A stretch of DNA of 27,578 nt from Willaertia magna (taxonomy: Eukaryota; Heterolobosea; Eutetramitea; Acrasida; Naegleriidae). The translations under genes were made by a program, and so were the position numbers. The stretch is taken from contig CADWAF010002491.1 of the NCBI GenBank assembly GCA_902984215.1, forward strand, positions 1 to 27,578, in the 5' to 3' direction. The stretch's first letter is position 1; each line of letters begins with the position of its first letter. The notes beneath the pieces were generated by a model. The model did no database searches. It saw only the letters and a list, made by a program, of their open reading frames with translations, and was not told the origin of the DNA. This document shows positions 19,593-27,578 of the stretch, one piece after another.

Positions 19593-21227
19593 ATGTCTTT
19601 CTTGAACGGAACTGTTGATCAACCATTAAGACAATTCATCGGTGACCATAACGGTATTAATAATGAATTGCATGCCAGAGTATCAACAACACCTAGAATG
19701 ACAACAATAAGAGAAGAAGAAATATTTGATGAAGATGAAGTAAAAATGATACCTAATTTTAATTTTTCTAATTTATTAGTATCATTTGATCCATTCTATT
19801 CCGATAGACAACATATTAATTCCGATCCAATGGAATATTCATCTAATAATGAGTATAATAATACAACAATACAAACAATACAAACAACACAGACAACAAT
19901 TATAACACCAAGAGATAATTTAAAGAAGAATTATTTATTTCATCAATTACCACCAGAGATATATTTAATTATATTAAATTATTTAGATTATAAAAGTTTA
20001 TTAAATTGTAGAATAATAAATACACAATTTTATGAATTATCATGTAGAAATGAAATATGGAAACATTTTTATCAATTATTAAATAATAAAATGAAATGGA
20101 ATAATAATAGAAATATAAAATTACAAAAATATAATCAAAGTTATGTATCAGATGAATTAATATCATATATGATTAAAGAACCACCTAATTTAGAAATTGA
20201 AAATACAAATGATAATTATTATGAATTATTTTTAAATAAAATTAAAATTAAATATGAACAAAAATTAAGAAAAGATGAATTAATTCAAGTATATTCAACA
20301 TTAAATAAAATAATGAATTATTTACCTTCATTAAAATTAATATCTTATTGGTTTATATTTATAGGAATAGCATTCTTTTCAATATTATTTCCATATTTAA
20401 TGGATGAAGGATATAAATTAAATATTAATGAAGAGACAATAATGAAATATTATATAATATTTGTAATTACATGTTTTGTACCTGTTTTTATTTGTCATTT
20501 TAGTTGTTTATTTTTATGTTCATGGGTTTATAAAAAACATACACATTTATCTTATAATGAACAAAATGAAAGAGTAATTATTTTTTCAATGACTAAAGTT
20601 ACAAGTTATTTATTAGATGTTACTTTTGAAACTCAATTAATTCATTCTATTCCATGGGCTTTTATGATACCTATTTTTAAATATTATTTAAGTGATTTAA
20701 GTTATTCTATTTGTATGATACCTACTTTAATTACAATTACTTTACAAAAATTATTTTATTTTTTATATGAAGTACAAAGAGAAAAATTATTAAGAAGAAA
20801 GAAATGGGAAACTTTTAGAAGTTTAAATACAAGTTTTTTATTTCAAACTTGTTTTGTTTGTTTTAAATTAGATAATATGACTTTATTATCTCATATATTT
20901 GGTAATGCTACAAAGAATATAACATGGACTACTATATTTATACCTGCTTATATATTTGGTATTATTTATTGTTCAAATTGTATTCATAGATTACATCAAT
21001 CTTTTTATTTTAGAGGTCAAGATACTGCTGTTACAAGAAAATCTGTAATGTTCATTGGTTGTTTAGTTTTATACATAATGTTCTTCTATCAATTAGGTTT
21101 AAAATTAGATAAACCTGACCAAAATGATAATTCATATTTGTATATTTTCATGTATTGGTATATTGTTTGGATTGTTTATTCCTTATTAAAGAAAGAAAGA
21201 CTTAGATCTGAATTATTGGAATATTAA
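19593..21227 (+). CDS. F-box protein with C-terminal multi-pass membrane domain
   Basis: Intronless, 544 residues, start AAAAAATGTCT. Residues 115-162 are an F-box (LFHQLPPEIYLIILNYLDYKS, LLNCRIINTQFYEL, then EIWKHF), the SKP1-binding module of SCF ubiquitin ligases. From about residue 245 there are around six to eight hydrophobic spans, including ISYWFIFIGIAFFSILF, IIFVITCFVPVFICHF, WTTIFIPAYIFGIIYC, VMFIGCLVLYIMFFY and YIFMYWYIVWIVYSLL. FKLDN followed later by WTTIFIPAYI recalls TMEM185-type proteins (FKLDG...W.VVFIPLWI), but this is only a hint. The layout predicts a membrane-anchored F-box protein with its N-terminus in the cytosol, possibly acting in degradation of membrane proteins. Synonymous codons shift from A-ending in the first half to T-ending in the second. 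It is convergent with the next gene, with only 19 bp between the stops. Confidence 0.8.
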   Translation: MSFLNGTVDQPLRQFIGDHNGINNELHARVSTTPRMTTIREEEIFDEDEVKMIPNFNFSNLLVSFDPFYSDRQHINSDPMEYSSNNEYNNTTIQTIQTTQTTIITPRDNLKKNYLFHQLPPEIYLIILNYLDYKSLLNCRIINTQFYELSCRNEIWKHFYQLLNNKMKWNNNRNIKLQKYNQSYVSDELISYMIKEPPNLEIENTNDNYYELFLNKIKIKYEQKLRKDELIQVYSTLNKIMNYLPSLKLISYWFIFIGIAFFSILFPYLMDEGYKLNINEETIMKYYIIFVITCFVPVFICHFSCLFLCSWVYKKHTHLSYNEQNERVIIFSMTKVTSYLLDVTFETQLIHSIPWAFMIPIFKYYLSDLSYSICMIPTLITITLQKLFYFLYEVQREKLLRRKKWETFRSLNTSFLFQTCFVCFKLDNMTLLSHIFGNATKNITWTTIFIPAYIFGIIYCSNCIHRLHQSFYFRGQDTAVTRKSVMFIGCLVLYIMFFYQLGLKLDKPDQNDNSYLYIFMYWYIVWIVYSLLKKERLRSELLEY

Positions 21228-21246
21228 TTTGTAAATTTTGTAAATA

Positions 21247-24200
21247 TTAAACATTTTTGGTATTATCAAATGATGTGATTAAATCATTGTAATCATTCTT
21301 CATTTTGACAACGTAGGGTTGTTGCTCTGATTGATACATTAAATCTTCCTTAAATTCTGCTTGCAGCATTCTATTAATTTTTTCACAATCTCTACTATAT
21401 TGGGATAGTTTTTTAAATAAAGAAGACTTTTTCTTTTCTTCTTGAATTCTGTCAACTGGTGTTCCTTTCCACAACCTCTTTGCGTCTGTTATCTTTTTTT
21501 CTAGTTCTTTTAATTGTGTTAAAATTTGTTCTCTAGAAATAATTGCTTGCGAACCTTTCTTCCAAAGATTGTAAACTCTTTTTAATGTGGATGTATTTTT
21601 ATCAATAAAAGTGGATGAACTGAACTTATTTGCGAGAGCAATTTTCTTTTTAACTGGGATAAACAATTCATCCCAAACACTTTCCAATTTTTGTAACACA
21701 ATAAGAGGATCTGATTCCTCATTTAAATCTAACTTTCTCTCTTCTTCTTCGTCACTATCTTTTTCTATAGGTGTATCTTTTTTAATCTCAATAACATAAT
21801 CATCTGAATACTTGGCAAGTAATCGTTGTTCTTTTGTCCATCTCTTGAATATGGATTTTTTTAAACCCCAAACATTTTCTTTATCTTGGTCAATTAAATC
21901 CTTTGAATATTTGGTTGGAGTTGAATGAGGTTCAGGAAATTTATAATTCTCAATAACGCCAGCTTTGTTATTTTCTTCTTTACTATTTGGATTTTTATCT
22001 TCCTCGATAAGGTTGTTAGGGAATCGTACATCTTTTCTTATGGATGAGCTGTTTGAAGAAACACTTCCTTTTCTCATACTAGATTTCTTTCTAGATTTAA
22101 AAGGTGGTATTAGTAAACTACTTTCAAAATTTTCTGGTTTGGTTGTTTCTTTTTCATTAACTACTACTTCTTCTACAACCTGACCATATTCTGGGTCATA
22201 CTTTGGTTCTTCTATTTCCTCTCCAAAATAGCTAATTCTTTTCTCTCTCATATACTTTATAACTTCATTTACATCTTTCTTGAATTTAGATAATCCCTCA
22301 ATCTTTTTGTCTTGTTCTAATAAGTATTCTTCAATATTTTCAATTCCAGATGGTGCACTTTTGTTAGGGTCTGGTGGCAACATTCCTACCCTTGATATCT
22401 CGTCTCGCCATTCGCTTGCGTTATTTAAATATTTAGTATACGGCTTCACACCACTTGCTTCAATTACGTTTGTAACCTTATCTTTTGTAGACAGAGTCTT
22501 TGTTTCCCTTTTAATGGAGGGTAGTGTTTCAGCCTTTTTAAATTGTGTTGTTTGTCTGTCAAATTCATCTTTCTCTTTCCTTACTAATTCCTTAAAAACA
22601 TCTTGAGTGTAACTATTACAATGATTTACATAATTTACAATAATATACAACAGCCTTTTGATAGAGGCAATCTTTTGACGAAAAGTATCTACGGTATCTT
22701 CCACATCTCCTGTACCCATTATGATGTGAGGATTTTCACTCATGTATTCCTTAAATATCTCTTCTTGTTCTTCTTTCTTTCCTTGTGACACCAATTCCCA
22801 GCCCTCAAGTTGATCTAACTTTGGTAAACTGGCCCGGTATGTTGAAGCTTTCCACTTTTTCACCAGACTGTCTTCCGTAGCTTTTGTGTTTTGAGTTTTT
22901 TTTGCTTGTAAGTCTAAATCTACATCTTCAGTAAGCTCAGATATGAGTTTTTCTTTAAATGTGTTAAACATTTGCTTTAATACTTGTTCATTTTCAAAAA
23001 ATAGCTCAATGTAGTATTGAGCTAATCGTTTAATGTGCTTCTCTGAATGAATATTAAGTGTTGAAGATAGGCCTAGGTACCACATTATCAATAACTCAGC
23101 TGCTTTCATCCAAGTCCTTTTAGACCTTTCATTGAAAGTCACTGGCAGAGTTTTTAAACATATTGCCATTGTGTCAATTATTTTTTGTAAATATCGATTT
23201 GGTTTTTCGTCTATCTTCTCATCAGTAGTAATCAAATTACTCAATTTAAATTCCTTCTGTTTTTTGATTTCTATACATAAATTTTCTACATTTTGTTCCA
23301 AAATGGAACATATTCTAAAAATTCTCTGATTTCTCTTTTCTTCTTCATAAGAAGCCGGCTCTAAATTCTCTACCTTACTCTTCTCCATGAGAAAATTAAA
23401 CCCTCTTGTACCAGAGGCATTAGATAGAATATCTACATTTAGATTATTAGTCATTTCTTGCAAGTTAGCTCTTTTTAATCTTTCCTTTTGTTCTTGTAAT
23501 AATTTGGGCCTCAGTTCTTTAATTTCTTTAACTATTCGTTTCTCTCTGTTTTGAAAATCGTTGAGATTTCCTTTGGAGCTGTCTAGGTTGTCATAAAGAA
23601 AGTCATCCAAACTACTTAAAATTAACTTTCCTTCAGAAATTATTTCTTTACCTGGCATTACTTTGTCACTGGTTATTATTAAACTTTCTCCCTCAACTTC
23701 TTCTACAATGGATTCCAAGAAATCTGCAACCGAATAATCTATAGTAGGCATTAGTTCTTCTAAAGTCATCTCTTCCACAGACGTATCTGTAACGTGGACT
23801 TCATTTTCAATATCAATTTCTTTCTTTTTATCTTCTTTTATTCCAATTTCTTTTTTTGGAGGAATAACCGATGATACTCTATTGTGCAGGTTTTGTCTTG
23901 AATTGCTAACCTTTGTTGACCTCAATTCATGGTTATTAGACTTAAGAGAGCTAGAATCAGTGGAAAACCTCCTCTCTTTTCTTTTTAAACTTGTCACTTG
24001 AATATGTTGTTTTTCCTCAAAATCCATACCATCAAAATTCATTTGTATTTCTTCACTTAAAAACTGATTTTTGCTAGGTTGAATAGCGGGTGACATTGTG
24101 CTTGATAACAATTTATCTAAAAAATCACTTGGTTTGTAATTAATAGGGGTTTTCGTTACTTTTTTCTCTTTTGTCAAATTTTTAAATAGTAAAGTTGAGG

Positions 24201-24903
24201 CCTTTTGAACCTTATCGAATTCTTCTTGTTTAGATTGTAGCCTTAACATGTTTGTTAATACCTGAACCTTTTTTTTCATCTTTCCTGCACTGTTTAATGT
24301 CTTTTTAACTAATTCAGCAGAAGGATTTTCTCTTTTTTTAAATGTTTGATAGGCGTTTGACATTAAGAAATCTTCCTTTATAATATTTGTTTCGGTTTCC
24401 TCCATTAACACACTTTGAAGTTTTAAAGGATTAATTCTTAATTTTGTGTGAATTACCTTTTAAAAAATAAATATTACATACTTTGCAAAATTACTCCTCA
24501 TCATACTTAGTGCTCTGATTCTATTAGTTTTTTCATCAAAAATTCCCTTAGCATTCATCTTTTTATATTTATTCGTTGCTCTTTTAACTATTTTCTCTTT
24601 TTCTATTTTAATTGCATGTTTTATTGCCTTGCTTTTGTTTTCTAAAATACTTGCTTGTTCATTATAAAGATTAAAAACATCTTGATTCTTAACAAACTCT
24701 CGGAAATCTAAATCATCAATATTTAACTTTGAATCGGATTGTTTTTCATTATCTCCGTAAAGATCACTTAAGGCATCCAAAGAACTAAAATTAAAGGATT
24801 TTTCATCAAAATCAAAATGATTATCTTCCAATAATTGATTACCCTTAGTTATTGTATTCCTCTCCTCAATTCCAGGACTTTCATCGAATCTCACCTCCCG
24901 CAT
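21247..24903 (-). CDS. Large coiled-coil protein, CCDC87-like, possibly flagellar
   Basis: Exons 24903-24482 and 24436-21247, with a 45-nt phase-2 intron (donor gtatgt, acceptor attaag), give 1203 residues. The upstream acceptor aaaag would create an immediate stop, so the later one is chosen: it joins SNFAK to INPLKLQSVLMEE. Residues 1-120 are acidic; much of the rest is charged helix. The C-terminal 180 residues carry the clearest family signal: SVWDELFIPVKKKIALANKFSS, a tryptophan-containing helix with REQILTQLKELEKKI, then YVVKMKNDY near the end. This order resembles the conserved tail of CCDC87-type ciliary/sperm coiled-coil proteins (WDEL.IP...KYSS...RE.LL..L...PY..KM..D). The family call is tentative, from memory of the pattern. 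A ciliary role would suit an amoeboflagellate. No catalytic motif or membrane span is seen. Confidence 0.6.
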
Positions 24904-25014
24904 TTTCTGTATTTACATTCACAGTATGCTTTGTTTTCAGGTAAAGGGATTAATAACTTTAAAAGCTAAGGAGGAAATTAATTCTTTTTAATAAACTGAG
25001 TTTTTAATAATTTT

Positions 25015-26144
25015 TTAAACTTTCTTTTTGAGTAAACCTTTTAGGCGGGAAGATTGAAATGATTTGAAGGAATGATATTGAATAAGATGATGAAAGTCTG
25101 TTTCTTTAAAGTTACCTTTTGACCATAAATCATAAAATTCATTACAAACATTTGCATGTAATTGTTGAATTGTATACAATACAGATTCATTCTCATTTAT
25201 GTATTTGTTAAGTTTTCCAGACTTTACAAAAGTCATCACTAATGTAGTTAAAATATCAATATTTATAATTAACAAATGTCAATCATATACTTACCTGAAT
25301 GTAATAAATGTAAAATACATATAACAAATGGAAAAACCTTTTTATCTTCTTTAGATAGTTGAAATAATTTATCTGTTATATCTTTATGACATGTAACAAA
25401 AGATAAAGCCATTAAAGCACCAAATATCCCTATTCCTCTAAATTCTGTTTCTAAGTCTGGTCCCAAAAAACCAATATTCTCCCACTTTTGATTAATATAA
25501 GGTTTTTTCTCTTCTTTTTCATTCTCCTCTTTATTCTTCTCTTTTGTGTCAATGCCATTTTCAAATTCTTCTTTCATTAAATGATAATATATTTCTAAAC
25601 ATAAATTTACATGAATCATATTATTATAAGTAAATGTAACATTTGTCAAATTTAAAAGACTCTTTAATTCTTCTGCTCTATCTGAATTTAACGCTTCTAC
25701 TCTATTTTTTCTCAAAAAACAAAAACAACATACTTCTTCTACTTCAAGGTTATCGGAAGTTAGTTTGTTAGTAACATTAGTAGTTGTAGAAGAGGATTGA
25801 TTATGATGATGTAAAAAGTAATTCAAGGCCTGATTAAAATCTATATATTTACTCTCTACTGGCGATTTGAGCTCTTGAATTTCAATGAGATGAGTATTTG
25901 AATTAGCACTTGTAGAAGAAGTAGAAGAAATAACATTATTTTCATCATAAATGTAGGGAGGAATAGGTTGTGGGTGTGATAGAATGAAAGGAGCAGAAAC
26001 ATTATTTATTAGGTTAGTGGATGGGGAGGTATTTGAAGAATTACTATCCGATAAGTTAGATAGATTCGTAGCATGAACAACCACTGGTGATGCTATCTTC
26101 TCGTTCACCTTGTCTTCTGAGTTTTGTGATTGGTTAGAAATCAT
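25015..26144 (-). CDS. ELMO/CED-12-domain protein
   Basis: Exons 26144-25295 and 25238-25015, with a 56-nt phase-1 intron (25239-25294), give 357 residues. The ATG is preceded by an A run. Residues 1-135 are low-complexity Ser/Asn/Thr-rich. A CCFCF cluster (139-143) could be lipidated. The ELMO domain is recognised by WENIGFLGPDLETEFRGIGI (221-240), the hallmark W..IGF.G.DP.TDFRG.G with the arginine R236 kept. It is followed by alternating hydrophobic helices and, in exon 2, VLYTIQQLHANVCNEFYDLW and TDFHHLI. ELMO proteins either partner DOCK-type Rac exchange factors in chemotaxis and phagocytosis or, in the ELMOD branch, act as GAPs for Arl/Arf GTPases. The short length and lack of armadillo or PH parts favour the ELMOD type. 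Which GTPase it serves cannot be read from the sequence. Confidence 0.82.
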
Positions 26145-26226
26145 TTTTTTGTAATATTTATGACAGCCGTGAAATTAAGCGCTTGTCAATTATTATTGAT
26201 TATTTATTCTTTAAGAAAATTATTTA

Positions 26227-27578
26227 TTAATGATGTTTATGGTCATGTTCCAATTCTTTCAGTCTTTCTTCATGATGTTTCACAATAAATTCTTTAACTT
26301 GATTAAATACTTGAACTGTATTGTCTTGATCAATTGCACTTAATATTTTTACAATTAAACTACCATTATTAATACGTTCTTTATCTTTAACTTCATTTAA
26401 ACATAATTCTTGAATATAACTGATACAATCACTTGGATTCTTTTCATCATATCTATCTGTTGGAAAGTCTTTAAAATAATCAGAGAATTTCTTTCTTTGT
26501 AATTTCTTTTCAAAAATATCTCTCTTATTTAATAATAAAACAAATGGTGTATTATCAAATAATGTATTATTTACAATTTCTGAAAATAATGTTAAACTTT
26601 CTTTAACTCTCCATGTACTATTATCTTCCTATTTATTTTGTGATATTTAATAATAATGAATGAATAAATACTTACATAACATGTTTGATCAAATTCAGAT
26701 AATGAAATGAAAAATATAATTGCTGTCACTCTTTCAAATTGATGGATCCATTTCTTTCTTTCTATTTATAATTGTTAATTAATTAATTAAAATAATAATA
26801 ATATTTACCATTTCTTTGTCCTCCCACATCAATTAATGTCATTGTCATTCCTTGTTGTATTCTATGTTGATATTCTTTTATTCCTAATGATTTTAATCTA
26901 GCATGTAATATATCTTTAACATCAGGTAAATAATCTTCTTCACTAATTTTATCTAATTCATTAAAAAAACTAAATGAAATGTAAATAATTAAATTAAAAA
27001 CATAACGTACTACTCAGCTGAATCTAATAATTGATATTTATCTCTTTCATTAAATACTCTTTGCATTCCTTCATCTATCCACAGATCTTTTACATTTTTA
27101 CAAAACTCAGCTCTTTCACTATCATCAAAATTTAATCCACTATCTATATTTGTAATCTTTTGTGCTACTTCTCTATTTTCAGGTTTTTCAATTGGTATAT
27201 TTAATTGCCTAGATGCATCAATTAGTATTTTCATATTTTGTAGTATATTATCATAAATACAATTTCTTATATCTATTAATTCTTCTTTAGTATAAAGAGA
27301 TAATGTATTATTGTTATTCATATTATTTAAATTTGCTGAACTATTAGCTTTTTGTAATGTTTGATGATTTGTTGACTTTCTATTATCAACAACAGGACTA
27401 TTATTATTTGCTGTTGATGTTGTAGTATTATTATTATTTGGAAATGATGTTTGTAAAAATTGAATTTGTTTGAAAAATGTAGATTTTCCTGATTCACCAG
27501 GACCTAATAACAAAATATCAATTTTATCTTTTTGATTCAAAGAAGGTACTTTACGATGTGGTTTTTGTTGTTGTTGTT
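26227..27578 (-). CDS. Heterotrimeric G-protein alpha subunit, 5' end beyond the window
   Basis: Four exons in the window: 27578-27011 (open to the edge), 26969-26809, 26761-26676 and 26628-26227, with introns of 41, 47 and 47 nt. The frame runs upstream of the edge through a glutamine repeat, so the N-terminus is missing. G1 is GPGESGKST. Switch I is ARLKSLGI, with the arginine finger kept and Ser in place of the usual Mg-binding Thr. G3 is DVGGQRNERKKWIHQFE with the catalytic Gln. G4 is LLLNKRD; the G5 region is SAIDQDN instead of TCATDT. An Asn/Ser/Thr-rich insert of about 45 residues follows helix 1. The tail ends in a charged, histidine-rich HHEERLKELEHDHKHH rather than the usual short receptor-binding tail (such as KECGLF). 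It should relay receptor signals at the plasma membrane. It lies 82 bp downstream of the ELMO gene start. Confidence 0.92.

Noticed and set aside
24437..24470. Acceptor aaaag upstream of the chosen one in the CCDC87-like gene
   Set aside because: It joins to an immediate TAA; the next acceptor restores the long frame.
1..27578. Dictyostelid origin because of Asn and Gln runs and high AT
   Set aside because: Spacers are less AT-extreme than in Dictyostelium, introns are shorter and more ordinary in composition, and gene content with a ciliary-type protein fits an amoeboflagellate better.

Overview
The window is eukaryotic nuclear DNA from an AT-rich protist with densely packed genes. It reads with the standard genetic code. 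All 11 coding-region introns I could place are GT-AG and only 38 to 60 nt long, and intergenic gaps run from 3 to about 430 bp. The gene set is a TPR nucleoporin, an eIF2-alpha-kinase relative, a RAD51 paralog, SHOC1/ZIP2-like and CCDC87-like proteins, BTB and F-box proteins, an ELMO protein and a G-alpha subunit. This fits an amoeboflagellate of the Naegleria/Willaertia (Heterolobosea) type best. That placement is inferred from gene style and content, not from a marker gene. I see no bacterial-type feature, tRNA, rRNA, transposon or CRISPR array.

Layout, left to right. At 159-1736 (+) lies a degenerate RNase III-like domain fused to a paired-cysteine module. At 1757-2286 (+) is a small coiled-coil protein with one 38-nt intron and a possible frameshift near its end. 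At 2358-7216 (-) is nucleoprotein TPR. At 7356-9994 (-) is an HRI/GCN2-type kinase homolog that has lost its glycine loop and DFG aspartate, so it is probably a pseudokinase. A 430-bp divergent control region separates it from an XRCC3-like RAD51 paralog (10500-12218, +). A BTB plus SPRY-like protein (12222-13127, +) follows after only 3 nt, in the same frame. Next come a small serine-rich protein (13267-13712, +), a large SHOC1/ZIP2-like protein (13881-19340, -), an F-box protein with membrane segments (19593-21227, +), a CCDC87-like coiled-coil protein (21247-24903, -), an ELMO-domain protein (25015-26144, -) and a G-protein alpha subunit (26227 to beyond the right edge, -).

Functional threads. 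XRCC3-like and SHOC1-like proteins both act in homologous recombination, and SHOC1 relatives are dedicated to meiotic crossovers. Both genes carry GC-rich, E2F-like elements close to their starts. The ELMO and G-alpha genes are adjacent and could serve chemotactic and actin signalling. The CCDC87-like protein would suit the flagellate stage. Nothing shows operon-like co-regulation, but the 3-nt in-frame junction between the XRCC3-like and BTB genes is a real oddity and may be a dicistronic or readthrough unit.
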